Shown in pieces: positions 1-8,862 of a DNA stretch of 64,000 nucleotides. The translations under genes and the position numbers were made by a program. Source of the DNA: Shewanella electrodiphila (GTDB taxonomy: Bacteria > Pseudomonadota > Gammaproteobacteria > Enterobacterales > Shewanellaceae); the NCBI RefSeq assembly GCF_023283985.1, contig NZ_JAKIKU010000001.1, positions 682,001 through 746,000 of the forward strand, in the 5' to 3' direction. Position 1 is the first letter of the stretch, and every line of letters begins with the position of its first letter. The notes beneath the pieces were generated by a model. The model had not been told where the DNA came from, searched no databases, and saw only the letters and a list, made by a program, of their open reading frames with translations.

Positions 1-101
1 ACGCTGGCATTGTCGTGTTTTCAAGACGTTTATTGCTTTAATTGGCATTATCTTGAGCAATGTATCAAAAGGTTTACAAAACCTAGGCTACCTTGCAAAA
101 A

Positions 102-117
102 TGTGATTTGCCTCACG
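102..117. promoter_or_regulatory. CRP-like site upstream of fahA
   Basis: TGTGA-N6-TCACG matches the CRP consensus TGTGA-N6-TCACA at nine of ten conserved bases. It lies about 190 bp upstream of the fahA start, with a hairpin between. Catabolite control of tyrosine breakdown would make sense, but the distance leaves open that it serves something else. Confidence 0.4.
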
Positions 118-149
118 CTATATTAATTTGGCTAAGCTTAAGGTATTTC

Positions 150-171
150 TAGCCTTAAGAAGGCTATTTTT
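150..171 (+). terminator. Rho-independent terminator-like hairpin upstream of fahA
   Basis: A 7-bp perfect stem (TAGCCTT / AAGGCTA) with a 3-base loop is followed by five T. It could end a gene lying left of the window or act as a leader hairpin of fahA. Confidence 0.5.
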
Positions 172-304
172 GTTGGTATTAACCTGCGATGTGTATCGGT
201 TAAAAGTGGAACATAAGCTATGTTTTATTCAGCTACACACTCAGCAGTGATGACAATTTTATTTATTTGATATCAACCTTATTTGTACCTATTTAGGAGT
301 CAGA

Positions 305-1291
305 ATGAAACTTGCAAGTTATAACAACGGTCGCCGCGATGGCCAGCTGATGTTGGTTAGCAAAGATTTAACTAAAACCGTTGCAGTACCTGCTATTGCG
401 AAAACAATGCAACAATTACTTGATGCATGGGATTTACTGAATCCTCAGCTACAAGAGCTGTATGAAGCGTTGAATGCGGGTCAAATGGATAATGCAGTGG
501 ATTTTGACGAAGCACGTTGTTTATCGCCTTTACCACGCGCATACCAATGGGCTGATGGCAGTGCTTATGTAAACCATGTGGAATTAGTGCGTAAAGCCCG
601 TGGCGCTGAAATGCCAGAAACATTCTGGACTGACCCACTGGTTTATCAAGGTGGTTCTGATTGCTTTATTGGCCCTAAAGCTGATATTGAAATGGCCAGT
701 GAAGAATACGGTATTGATTTTGAATCTGAAATAGCAGTGATCACTGATGATGTAAAAATGGGCGTTGGCGCTGAAAATGCACAGCAACACATAAAATTAT
801 TGATGCTGGTTAATGACGTTTCACTGCGTAACCTTATTCCAGGTGAACTCGCTAAAGGGTTTGGTTTTTTCCAATCTAAGCCATCAAGCGCATTTTCGCC
901 AGTGGCGATTACCCCTGATGAATTAGGTGAAAAATGGCAAGACAGTAAAGTCCATTTACCACTCGTTACCCATCTAAATGGTGAGCTGTTTGGTCGTCCA
1001 AATGCTGGTGTTGATATGACATTTGATTTCAGTCAATTAGTGGCTCATGTTGCTAAGACTCGCCCACTATGTGCTGGCGCTGTGATTGGTTCAGGCACAA
1101 TTTCTAATTATGATCGTAGTGCTGGTTCAAGCTGCTTGGCTGAAAAACGCATGTTAGAAATCATTGCTGATGGCAAACCTAGCACACCATTTATGCGTTT
1201 TGGTGATACAGTGCGCATCGAAATGTTCGATGACAATGACAGCAGCATATTCGGTTCGATTGATCAGAAAGTTGTTGAATATAAAGGCTAG
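305..1291 (+). CDS. fahA: Fumarylacetoacetate hydrolase
   Basis: Last enzyme of tyrosine/homogentisate breakdown: it hydrolyses 4-fumarylacetoacetate to fumarate and acetoacetate in the cytoplasm. The 328-residue product has the FAH-type C-terminal fold, with recognisable segments DVSLRNLIP, GFGFFQSKPSSAFSP and GSGTISNYDRSAGSSCLAE, the last typical of the substrate pocket. The length suits the bacterial two-domain form. The ATG is preceded by AGGAG with six-base spacing. Maleylacetoacetate isomerase, which makes its substrate, follows at 1418, but a terminator lies between them, so co-transcription may be partial. Homogentisate dioxygenase is not in the window. Confidence 0.93.
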   Translation: MKLASYNNGRRDGQLMLVSKDLTKTVAVPAIAKTMQQLLDAWDLLNPQLQELYEALNAGQMDNAVDFDEARCLSPLPRAYQWADGSAYVNHVELVRKARGAEMPETFWTDPLVYQGGSDCFIGPKADIEMASEEYGIDFESEIAVITDDVKMGVGAENAQQHIKLLMLVNDVSLRNLIPGELAKGFGFFQSKPSSAFSPVAITPDELGEKWQDSKVHLPLVTHLNGELFGRPNAGVDMTFDFSQLVAHVAKTRPLCAGAVIGSGTISNYDRSAGSSCLAEKRMLEIIADGKPSTPFMRFGDTVRIEMFDDNDSSIFGSIDQKVVEYKG

Positions 1292-1330
1292 TACCTTTAG
1301 TTGTATATCATTAAGATAAGATATTTACCA

Positions 1331-1361
1331 AAAAGCAATAGCGATTCGTTATTGCTTTTTT
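1331..1361 (+). terminator. Terminator between fahA and maiA
   Basis: AAAAGCAATA pairs with TATTGCTTTT, with an additional CGA/TCG inner pairing, and six T follow. It implies partial uncoupling of fahA and maiA. Confidence 0.7.
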
Positions 1362-1417
1362 AATATGAGTGATATTTTGCGTAGATATAATGTCGGCAAA
1401 AGTAATAAGGAAAGACG

Positions 1418-2068
1418 ATGAAGCTTTATGGATATTGGCGCTCAAGCGCAGCCTACCGAGTTAGAATTGCACTTAATTTAAAACAACTAACCGCTGAGCA
1501 TGTTTCAGTCCATTTAGTTAACAATGGTGGGGAGCAACATACTGCATCTTTCGAACGTTTGAACCCACAGAACTTGGTACCGGCTTTAATTGATATTGGC
1601 GAACATGGTGATTTTTGCATTACACAATCTATGGCGATTATTGAATACTTAGATGAAAGTTACCCGCAATCTCCACTATTGCCTGAACGTCACCAAGAAA
1701 GAGCAATTGTACGCGCGATGGCGCAAACATTAGCCTGCGAAATTCATCCGCTGGATAACTTAAGGGTGTTGAAATATTTAGTTAATGACATGAATGTCAC
1801 CGAAGAAAATAAAATGGTGTGGTATCACCATTGGATCCACCTCGGTTTTAAAGCACTAGAAGCACAATTAGATAAACATGCAGGGCAATTCTGTTTTGGC
1901 GATTCGGTCACAATGGCAGACTTATGCTTAATACCACAAGTGTATAACGCCAGACGTTTTAACGTCGATATGGCAGCATATCCCAATATTTTACGTATTG
2001 ATAAAGCGTGTACTGATCTGGCAGCGTTCGATGCGGCATCTCCAGAAAAACAACACGATGCAACTTAA
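1418..2068 (+). CDS. maiA: Maleylacetoacetate isomerase (zeta-class GST), intact copy
   Basis: Glutathione-dependent cis-trans isomerisation of 4-maleylacetoacetate to 4-fumarylacetoacetate, the step before FahA. The 216-residue protein has an N-terminal thioredoxin fold with the zeta-GST active-site segment SSAAYRVRI (about residues 9-17) and a helical C-terminal domain with CEIHPLDNLRVL and FGDSVTMADLCLIPQVYNA. AAGGA precedes the ATG. Its last 122 residues are about 70 percent identical (counted by eye) to the truncated copy at 9668-10126. The extreme C-terminus (RIDKACTDLAAFDAASPEKQ) departs more from the usual family pattern than the truncated copy does, suggesting that the two copies have separate histories. 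Confidence 0.92.
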   Translation: MKLYGYWRSSAAYRVRIALNLKQLTAEHVSVHLVNNGGEQHTASFERLNPQNLVPALIDIGEHGDFCITQSMAIIEYLDESYPQSPLLPERHQERAIVRAMAQTLACEIHPLDNLRVLKYLVNDMNVTEENKMVWYHHWIHLGFKALEAQLDKHAGQFCFGDSVTMADLCLIPQVYNARRFNVDMAAYPNILRIDKACTDLAAFDAASPEKQHDAT

Positions 2069-2106
2069 TAGCTAAAGCGTTTTCTATAACTAAATCACAA
2101 TGTAAA

Positions 2107-2141
2107 AAAGAACCACATCAAGCTGAGGTGTTTGGTTCTTT
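2107..2141 (+). terminator. Terminator-like hairpin after maiA
   Basis: AAAGAACCA (2107-2115) pairs with TGGTTCTTT-like sequence at 2133-2141, with an inner CATC/GGTG pairing. The T tract is short, so the call is moderate. Confidence 0.45.
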
Positions 2142-2221
2142 ATCACCCACAACCAATCTATACTTGCTTCCTCATTGGTATTCCAAGCCTATGCTTGTGC
2201 TCTTGTTAATTAAGCCTGTCA

Positions 2222-2239
2222 TTTCACAAGCGTTTCACA
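2222..2239 (+). promoter_or_regulatory. Direct-repeat operator A (TTTCACA x2, 11-bp period)
   Basis: TTTCACA at 2222-2228 and again at 2233-2239, start-to-start spacing 11 bp, as OmpR/PhoB-family regulators prefer. It lies 47 bp before the ATG of the exported protein at 2287. The same element precedes the DJ-1 gene (6231-6248) and the ABC ATPase gene (9592-9609). The regulator encoded at 4324-5025 is the natural candidate to bind it, by inference. Confidence 0.65.
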
Positions 2240-2286
2240 TCGGCTGGCGTAAGTTTTCTTCACTAAAATATCTACAAGGAATTCTA

Positions 2287-3036
2287 ATGAAGTTTAAATA
2301 TTTGCTCATTGTGTTGTCTCTTGGTATCAGTTTTCAGCTAGCCGCTAATGACAATGCTCAACATGTACAAAGTAGCTTGTTTGAAAACCCTCACTATTTG
2401 CAAACAACAATTGCTAAAGCAATTAAAAACCTTGAACAAACTCGTCGAAATGAATGGTCGTATGAAGTATCGCGCTTTGAAAATGAAGAGGGTAATGTCA
2501 CTAGCAGCCTTGAGCGTTTTACCCCGCATAAAGACATTTATCAGCGGTGGTCACTCGAATTAATTAATGGCCAATTGCCGACTAAACAGCAAACTAGTGA
2601 CTTTATTGCGGGCAAAGTAGAGTCGGCTGAAAATAAAGACAATGGCCATAACATATCGATTAAACCAACAGATTTGATTCAGCAAGGCAGTTTAACCTTT
2701 GCTGCTGAAGATGAATTTAAGCTGCAAGCAAACTTTAATGTATACCTTAAAAAGCTAGGTGAGCAGGGCAGTAAAAAACTCCATGGCCAATTAACTTACG
2801 ATAAAAACAACCAGTTTATTGAAACCTTGATTATTACTAATACGGAATCATTTTCGCCAATGTTTAGCGCCAAAATAACCGATTTTAAATTAGTGTTTAG
2901 CTTCATTAAATTACAAGAGTCAGTGTTGCTATATCAAAACCAACTGGCAATGAAAGGCCATTTTGCCTTTTTTACCGACATTGATGAAACCTCAACTGAT
3001 ACCTTTTCAGATTATCAATACATTGGTGCGCGTTAA
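2287..3036 (+). CDS. Exported protein of unknown function in the two-component/ABC module
   Basis: I do not recognise the family. The 249-residue product starts with a signal peptide (MKFKYLLIVLSLGISFQLAAN), so it should be periplasmic. The rest is soluble, with charged helices near the N-terminus (KAIKNLEQTRRNEWSYEV) followed by what look like beta-strands. The ATG at 2287 was chosen because AAGGA lies seven bases upstream and the signal peptide begins there; the frame stays open upstream to 2128 but that extension has no signal character. Operator A sits 47 bp upstream, so it is probably controlled by the adjacent two-component system and may act with the exporter or DJ-1 protein. Confidence 0.75.
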   Translation: MKFKYLLIVLSLGISFQLAANDNAQHVQSSLFENPHYLQTTIAKAIKNLEQTRRNEWSYEVSRFENEEGNVTSSLERFTPHKDIYQRWSLELINGQLPTKQQTSDFIAGKVESAENKDNGHNISIKPTDLIQQGSLTFAAEDEFKLQANFNVYLKKLGEQGSKKLHGQLTYDKNNQFIETLIITNTESFSPMFSAKITDFKLVFSFIKLQESVLLYQNQLAMKGHFAFFTDIDETSTDTFSDYQYIGAR

Positions 3037-3047
3037 TAATCATAGAA

Positions 3048-4319
3048 TTAACTTAATGTGACTGAGACAGTTGTGCCTTGGTCACTGGTTACTACAAGCA
3101 GCCAACCTTGGTGGTCACATAGTCGTTTTACAATAGACAAACCAAAGCCAAAGCCTGTACTTTGGCTGCCTTTAATGGCGGGTTCGGTTATTTTATTTGA
3201 AATTTCTGCCTCGATACCTGGGCCTGTATCTTTGACAATGATTTGGTTGTCCATGAATAAAATACTGACTTTGCCATGTTCAGTATATTGAAATGCATTA
3301 CTAATAAGATTGTTGATTAATACTTTTAACATGCCAGGCTGACAAGTGATTGTAATGTTGCATGAGTTGTCTATTTCAACCTCTACCGGCTTATTTGCCA
3401 AGATATAATGATTGTTGATCACTGATGCTTCAATCATTGGCATGAGCTTTGTTGCTTCTTGCGTGACTTGGGTATTTTCTTCGCGAGCAAGTATTAGTAA
3501 CGTAGAAACAGTTTGCTCCATTTGTTGGCAGGCTTCATTGATTCGATTAAGTACTTGTTTATCTTGATTATTGAGCGTGGCTTTGCACATGTATACTTCA
3601 ACTGCATTTTTAATGATTGCCAGAGGTGTGCGTAATTCGTGACTGGTGTCTCTGGTAAAACATTTTTCTCGCTCTAATGCATTGCTCATATTTTTTAGTG
3701 TGCGTTCTAAGGTTGTCGCTAGTATACCAATCTCGTTATTCGGATAATGGTGAGCAAATTTTTCTGGAATATTTTCAGGCGCAACGCCGTTAACTAATTG
3801 CGCTAATTGTTTTAAAGGTCGAGTCGTTCTTCTTCCCATCAACCATGCAATAAGGCACGCACTTATGGTGACTATAAGTGTACTCATTAGAAGAAACTTG
3901 ATTATCTCGCCTCTTATGGGGCGTACTAACAAGTCGGCGCTTACTTCAGCAACTAAAAATGTATTTGGTTGTTCGGTGAGTGTGTGTAAGTGGTAATGGC
4001 GATTGTTATGTCCGTAAAACTCTTTACGTCTAGGTTCAGCAATTGAGGTTTGTCGAATATCTTCAGGGAAGCTTTCTTTTGAGAAATACAGCTGCATATT
4101 ACCTTGCCTTGTTGATGGCCACTGTCCCGTACTCTGGTATACCTGATTTAAGTATTCCGCTTCTTGAACAATGGTTTTTTCAATGAAACTGTCCTCTAAG
4201 GTATACATTAAAATAAAGGCTATGGAACTAAAAACCAGTGATAGTGCTAAAGTAAACATGCAAAAAATGATGACGATTCGTCGACTTAAACTATGAAATC
4301 TACCGGTATTGTTAGTCAT
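3048..4319 (-). CDS. Sensor histidine kinase
   Basis: Membrane kinase partner of the response regulator directly upstream. The 423-residue protein has TM1 at about 15-39, a periplasmic sensor of about 100 residues, TM2 at about 141-161, a HAMP linker, the H-box DTSHELRTPLAIIKN with phosphorylated His227, and a HATPase domain with N-box (NNLISNAFQYTE), DTGPGIE and GFGFGLSIVK. The ATG at 4319 lies four bases after the regulator stop codon; an upstream in-frame start would overlap the regulator. The sensor domain is rich in aromatic and His residues (YGHNNRHYHLHTL) and resembles nothing I can name, so the stimulus is unknown. It faces the convergent exported-protein gene across only 11 bp. Confidence 0.9.
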   Translation of the reverse strand: MTNNTGRFHSLSRRIVIIFCMFTLALSLVFSSIAFILMYTLEDSFIEKTIVQEAEYLNQVYQSTGQWPSTRQGNMQLYFSKESFPEDIRQTSIAEPRRKEFYGHNNRHYHLHTLTEQPNTFLVAEVSADLLVRPIRGEIIKFLLMSTLIVTISACLIAWLMGRRTTRPLKQLAQLVNGVAPENIPEKFAHHYPNNEIGILATTLERTLKNMSNALEREKCFTRDTSHELRTPLAIIKNAVEVYMCKATLNNQDKQVLNRINEACQQMEQTVSTLLILAREENTQVTQEATKLMPMIEASVINNHYILANKPVEVEIDNSCNITITCQPGMLKVLINNLISNAFQYTEHGKVSILFMDNQIIVKDTGPGIEAEISNKITEPAIKGSQSTGFGFGLSIVKRLCDHQGWLLVVTSDQGTTVSVTLS

Positions 4320-4323
4320 AAGA

Positions 4324-5025
4324 TTAATCTCGAACTGGAATGTGAAGTGAAAAACCGACACCGTGTATTGTTTTTAACAGCGGTTGTGGAAATGGTTTAT
4401 CAAGCACTGTACGTAATTGATAGATATGTGAGCGTATCGCATCTGATTCTGTTGGGGTATCGCCCCAGAGTTTATGACTTAGCTCTGAGCGACTGACCAC
4501 TTGCGGGTAAGCTTCGGCTAGAATGATTAAAATACGATAGCCCATAGAGTGAAGTGCCAATATTTTACCATCTCGTTGAATTTCTTTTTGTTTTCTGTTG
4601 ATAGATAAAGGGCCGATATGGATTACATCCTTGGTTTGTAATAAGTGCCGCCTTGAAAGAGCGAGGCAACGTACTTCTAATTCTTGCAATGAAAATGGTT
4701 TAGTAAGGTAGTCATCAGCACCGACTGTAAAACCAGATACTTTATCTTCAACACTGTCGCGTGCAGTAAGCATCAGGATAGGGATATAGCGGTCAGCTTT
4801 TTCTCTTATCTGCTGGCACACTTCAAGGCCGTCCATTGTGGGTAAATTTAAATCAAGAATAATCAAATCGTAGTATTGCTCTAGTGCCAATGATAAACCT
4901 TGTTTACCTTGAGTCGCAAAATCAAAAATATGTCCTTTTGACTCCATGTAATCAGCTATGTTGTTAGCGATATTAAGCTGATCTTCTACCAGTAAAATAT
5001 TCAGTGAATTGGCCTTTTGCGTCAT
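4324..5025 (-). CDS. OmpR-family response regulator
   Basis: DNA-binding regulator of 233 residues: an N-terminal receiver with acidic pocket (VED) and phosphoacceptor Asp58 in LIILDLNLPTMDG, the conserved TKPF lysine segment, then a C-terminal winged helix ending in TIHGVGFSL. The ATG at 5025 is preceded by GGAG with five-base spacing; a GTG two codons earlier overlaps that site and is less likely. It lies 38 bp after the DJ-1/PfpI gene and is probably co-transcribed with it and with the kinase. The three TTTCACA direct repeats in this block are its likely targets, by inference. Confidence 0.92.
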   Translation of the reverse strand: MTQKANSLNILLVEDQLNIANNIADYMESKGHIFDFATQGKQGLSLALEQYYDLIILDLNLPTMDGLEVCQQIREKADRYIPILMLTARDSVEDKVSGFTVGADDYLTKPFSLQELEVRCLALSRRHLLQTKDVIHIGPLSINRKQKEIQRDGKILALHSMGYRILIILAEAYPQVVSRSELSHKLWGDTPTESDAIRSHIYQLRTVLDKPFPQPLLKTIHGVGFSLHIPVRD

Positions 5026-5063
5026 GAACACTCCGATTATTCTTGATGACTAAAAGTAACTTA

Positions 5064-6188
5064 TTATAAAGACAAGGTTTTTAACAAGTCTAATGCGGGT
5101 TTAAAATCAGGTTTTTTCGTAAGTAACTGCTTCAAAGTTGAGATGGCTGCTTCATGCTTATCGAGTTCAACTTGGGTATTGGCTATTTTCATATCGAGAC
5201 TAGGCTTGTTGATCGCTTCTTGCCCCAGCTTCATTAAGGTTAATGCGTTTTCACGCTGCTGATTGGTTGTTGCAATTTTTAGGTAGTAAAAACCATACAT
5301 ACCAACTAAAGGTAATTGGTACTGAGATTGTTCGCTGTTGAGCTTAGCAATAGCTTGCTTATTACCTGCGAGTATTTCGGCAATGACCGTCATTGTCTTA
5401 TCTTCTTTGTCTTGCTTAATTTGTTGTGGAGCTATTCCTAAAGAACGAACCAATTCAGTTGCGACAGCAATTGTTGAACTTGGATTTTGCCCTGTCATTA
5501 AACGACCATCAACAGTCACATGGCTTAGCATGATTTCGCTTGATTGAAACAGGCCACCGCGTTCAACTAACTTATCTTCAAGTAAAAACTCAAAGTCATT
5601 AATCCATTTTGAACTAAATAAATGTTCTTCTTGATTGGTAAACCCATTAACGGCTTTGTTTGCTACTAAATATTGACCGTTATCGAGTTTCACATTAACG
5701 AGTGCTGCAGGTCCGTGGCATACGGCAGCAACTGAACCTTGCTGCTGATACACATCAGCGATTAATTGCTGTAATGCTTGGTTCTTTGGAAGATCAAACA
5801 TGGCTCCTTTTCCACCAACAATGAAAATACCATCGTAGTGGCTTGCAGAAAGCGACTTCACTTTTAAGGTATCACTTAGTTTTGCCATTGCCTTTTTGTC
5901 GTTTAAAACTGCAGCATTAAAAGGTTTGGTTGGGTCGTATTGGTCGGCTTCCACATTTCCTCCCTTTGGGCTCGCAACATCAATGGCAATGTCATGTTGT
6001 TTAAACACTAAATAGGCTTTACTGAATTCATCAAACTCATAACCTGGGCTGACTTTACCTTGCTGCTCGCCATAGCTGGTCACTACCAGGAGCACTTTTT
6101 TCTGTGAAGGCATGGCAAATGAAAAGGTGGAAATAACGAGAGTGATAAGTGCGAGAGCTTGGATGAGTTGTTTTTTAAAGTGGTACAT
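5064..6188 (-). CDS. Exported DJ-1/PfpI-family protein with C-terminal extension
   Basis: The DJ-1/PfpI (class I glutamine amidotransferase-like) superfamily includes Hsp31-type chaperones, glyoxalases and deglycases. The 374-residue protein has a signal peptide (about residues 1-25, ending SFA), the nucleophile-elbow AVCHGPAAL with Cys157-His158, the conserved acidic residue in PGYEFDEF (Glu51) and GGKGAMFDLP. About 110 extra C-terminal residues are helical and TPR-like (EAAISTLKQLLTKKPDFKPAL). Start chosen at 6188 because GGAGGAAAC lies just upstream. Export is unusual for this family. It heads an operon with the two-component genes and carries operator B upstream. The substrate is unknown; a role in carbonyl or envelope stress is inference. 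Confidence 0.85.
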   Translation of the reverse strand: MYHFKKQLIQALALITLVISTFSFAMPSQKKVLLVVTSYGEQQGKVSPGYEFDEFSKAYLVFKQHDIAIDVASPKGGNVEADQYDPTKPFNAAVLNDKKAMAKLSDTLKVKSLSASHYDGIFIVGGKGAMFDLPKNQALQQLIADVYQQQGSVAAVCHGPAALVNVKLDNGQYLVANKAVNGFTNQEEHLFSSKWINDFEFLLEDKLVERGGLFQSSEIMLSHVTVDGRLMTGQNPSSTIAVATELVRSLGIAPQQIKQDKEDKTMTVIAEILAGNKQAIAKLNSEQSQYQLPLVGMYGFYYLKIATTNQQRENALTLMKLGQEAINKPSLDMKIANTQVELDKHEAAISTLKQLLTKKPDFKPALDLLKTLSL

Positions 6189-6230
6189 AATGTTTCCTCC
6201 ATTAGGTTGCCTATATATTGCCAACCTTGA

Positions 6231-6248
6231 TGTGAAACAGATGTGAAA
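6231..6248 (-). promoter_or_regulatory. Direct-repeat operator B upstream of the DJ-1/PfpI gene
   Basis: On the minus strand, TTTCACA occurs twice with an 11-bp period (6248-6242 and 6237-6231), about 45 bp before the ATG at 6188. An AT-rich -10 candidate (TATATA, 6217-6212) follows. It matches operators A and C. Confidence 0.65.
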
Positions 6249-6252
6249 CCCC

Positions 6253-6390
6253 AATGCTGTTGGTTCATATTAATGCTGTTAGTTCATATTAATAGCGATT
6301 AGCTCTTGCTAAGCGCTATTCGTTTTCAGTTAGCGCTATTCGTTTCCACTTAACACTATTCGTTACCACTTAGTGCGATTAATTCTCTGC
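6253..6390. repeat. Imperfect 19-20 bp tandem repeat array
   Basis: Two near-identical 19-bp units (AATGCTGTTGGTTCATATT and its one-base variant, 6253-6290) run into five degenerate 20-bp units (6291-6390) built on GCTATTCGTT or similar. The array fills the space between the ABC permease stop codon and operator B and overlaps the last codons of the permease. No spacers differ from the units, so it is a minisatellite and not CRISPR. Confidence 0.8.
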
Positions 6391-8862
6391 TAATAATTGT
6401 CGAATAGATGTTTTTAAACTTTTGCGGCTGGCGTAAATACCAAATGATGTCACTAGGGCTAATATTAAGGTGAGTGTTGCCAGCAGCCACCAGAAATTAG
6501 GTTGGTAAGCAATTGAAAATTGCGATTGGTAAATCATCATGCCTGCGAGGTAAGTGCCAGAAATCGCCCCAAGAGCTGCAATTGCAGCGGTAAATAACCA
6601 TTCAATGATATTGAGTTTTAAACAGGTAGGTTTGTTAAAACCAAAACTCATGATAATACTGTTCTTTTTCTTTTCTTTGTCTTCTAATGTTTGAACGGAG
6701 GCCAAAATAACCACACTGGCTAGAATGATGATGAGCAGTGAAAACCCACTGATTACTTGGGTTACCATTGCCAGAATACGATCAAAGCGTTCGGTCATTT
6801 CTTTTAGTGAAACCATGCGCAATGTGGGGTGTTTTTGCCATAGTTGATTTAATAAAGGCCATTGAGTTTGGCTCAGCTCGATACTTGCCATATTAAAAAT
6901 TGGTGCATGAATGTGGTCAATTGCTGCGGTTGGCATTTGCAGCCAAAAAGTAATCGAACCTCCGCCAGAGCGATAAACATGGCTGGCGACAATGGTAAAA
7001 TCAATGGCTTGTTGGTTTATAAATAGGGTAAAACGATCACCTATGTTCAAACCAAGATCTGTCATTATTTCTTGTTCAACAGAAATTTGCTGCCAATTTT
7101 CAGTGTTTTCAGCCCACCAGCTACCTTCAACTATGCGGTTATTAGCTGGTATATCTTGACTCCAATGTAGCCTAATAGCACGGCCTAAAGTTGATAAGCT
7201 ATCACTTGGTTTTTGGCTAAATTCATCTAATGGTGTGTCATTTATTTTTATTAGTTTGGCGCGTAAATAGGGCTTAACTTGGCGTACTTCAATGTTTTCA
7301 GTCGACGCAAGTTGCTCAATATCTAGCATCTGAGTTTGCGTTGCTTGGGAAATAAGCAGGTTGCCATCATGCTGGCGCTGATAGGCAGACATTGTGTTTC
7401 CGAGGTCTTTTAAAAGCATTAAGGTAAATAGCAGTAAAAAAGTGCATAAGCCAATACCTAGTATTTGGGTGCTTTTTGCTAGTAATCGCTGTTTCATCAT
7501 GAATAAGGTGAATGGAACTAAGCCAGAGAACCTCTGCGACACTTTTTCACCTATTGTTAAGCTCAACCAGCTGATGATGATCATCAAACATATGCTGACC
7601 GCGATTGAAGATACCACCATCGCAGTCAATAAGCCGTTGTCTGAATAGGCAAAGGCGATGGCACATAAAACAACGACACTGCTTATTTTAGTTAGCAACA
7701 AGTTGCTGTCTGTTTTAGGGGGATTAACCAACTGAGCAACGGTGGACGATTTTAAAGACAGCCATACGGGTAACTGCATTATCATTAAAATAATGGCTAT
7801 TGCCGCCACAGATTTTATTGCAAGCCAAGTGTTCCATTGCCAAGTGATTTCAACAAATGTTGCTTGTAACCATATTACCACCGCACCATAGAACAATGCC
7901 GAAACCACCAATACTGCGGGTAAGAGTGTTGCGAAACTCAAACACCACTTAACCACTGAAAGCTGAATACAGCTTTTTAACGAACTTCCTAAACTTAAGC
8001 AAATTGCAGAAAAATACTGCTCTTTATGGATTTGTGTTTGGCTTAACTGTTCAAGGGCGATGGCTGCCATAAAGAATAAGATAATCGACGTTAAACCAAT
8101 AAAATTTTCCGTACGTTTCCAAAATAATGCAAGCGGATGAGCCCCTTGTTTATGATGGAGTTGTGCCCCAGGTAAATTGTCTTTTTGCCATTGAATAAGT
8201 GCTGTGCTTTGTTGTTTGTTGGCTGTAATAAGATAGCGGTATTGTACCTGTTCAGCTGGGAAGCCAAGCTTAGTGATATCTGCAGCGTTTATCATCGCGC
8301 GCATATCAACATTATGGCCCTCCATTAATCTGTCTGGTTCATGGACCAAGACTTTAGCGACCAAAAATGATTGCTCTGCCAATGTTAGATACTCGCCAAC
8401 ATTGACAGACAAACCAACAAGCAATCTTGCATCTAGCCATATTTCGCCAATATTAGGCCCTGAATATACGCCTTGCACATCACCTTGCGGGCTGTCTGCA
8501 ATAGACAGTTGCCCCTGTAATGGGTAGCCATCACCAACGGCCTTTATTTGGGCTCGTTGCCACAAACCATTATGGGTTAGGGTGGATGATACTTGTTGAG
8601 TGACTACTAGAGCTCGAGCAATATTTTCAATTTCTTGCAGTTGATTATTGTTCAAAGATTCTTGCTGAGTAATGACAACATCGGCGCCTAATAGGTTCTG
8701 TAAATTCTCATGTAAGTAGCTTTGAACCGTATCGCTGCTTTGGCTTAACGCAATAATAAAAACCATTAACAAGCCTTGGATAAACCGAAGGTACTTTTGG
8801 TGAGCCAGTGTCTTTTCCTGTTGAAAAAAGTGAACTGCAAGTTTTATATTTGCACTGTTCAT
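6379..8862 (-). CDS. FtsX-type ABC exporter permease, YbbP-like
   Basis: The 827-residue membrane subunit resembles E. coli YbbP (about 800 residues) in size and plan: TM1 near residue 25, a large periplasmic domain (about 45-245), several central TMs (FIGLTSIILFFMAAIAL onward), a second periplasmic domain (about 490-690) and three C-terminal TMs with the FtsX signature region. Its ATG overlaps the stop of the ATPase gene (8859-8862, ATGA), indicating translational coupling. Such exporters move lipids, peptides or lipoproteins out of the membrane, but the substrate cannot be read from sequence. The thioesterase TesA found near E. coli ybbAP is absent here. Confidence 0.88.
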   Translation of the reverse strand: MNSANIKLAVHFFQQEKTLAHQKYLRFIQGLLMVFIIALSQSSDTVQSYLHENLQNLLGADVVITQQESLNNNQLQEIENIARALVVTQQVSSTLTHNGLWQRAQIKAVGDGYPLQGQLSIADSPQGDVQGVYSGPNIGEIWLDARLLVGLSVNVGEYLTLAEQSFLVAKVLVHEPDRLMEGHNVDMRAMINAADITKLGFPAEQVQYRYLITANKQQSTALIQWQKDNLPGAQLHHKQGAHPLALFWKRTENFIGLTSIILFFMAAIALEQLSQTQIHKEQYFSAICLSLGSSLKSCIQLSVVKWCLSFATLLPAVLVVSALFYGAVVIWLQATFVEITWQWNTWLAIKSVAAIAIILMIMQLPVWLSLKSSTVAQLVNPPKTDSNLLLTKISSVVVLCAIAFAYSDNGLLTAMVVSSIAVSICLMIIISWLSLTIGEKVSQRFSGLVPFTLFMMKQRLLAKSTQILGIGLCTFLLLFTLMLLKDLGNTMSAYQRQHDGNLLISQATQTQMLDIEQLASTENIEVRQVKPYLRAKLIKINDTPLDEFSQKPSDSLSTLGRAIRLHWSQDIPANNRIVEGSWWAENTENWQQISVEQEIMTDLGLNIGDRFTLFINQQAIDFTIVASHVYRSGGGSITFWLQMPTAAIDHIHAPIFNMASIELSQTQWPLLNQLWQKHPTLRMVSLKEMTERFDRILAMVTQVISGFSLLIIILASVVILASVQTLEDKEKKKNSIIMSFGFNKPTCLKLNIIEWLFTAAIAALGAISGTYLAGMMIYQSQFSIAYQPNFWWLLATLTLILALVTSFGIYASRKSLKTSIRQLLAEN

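Noticed and set aside
2128..2286. Open frame extending the exported protein upstream to 2128
   Set aside because: It runs through the maiA terminator and operator A; the ATG at 2287 has a ribosome-binding site and begins a signal peptide.
4293..4496. Plus-strand 67-codon frame over the regulator/kinase junction
   Set aside because: It is antisense to two well-supported genes and has no protein-like features.
6253..6390. Possible CRISPR array
   Set aside because: Units abut with a 19-20 bp period and there are no unique spacers or cas genes.
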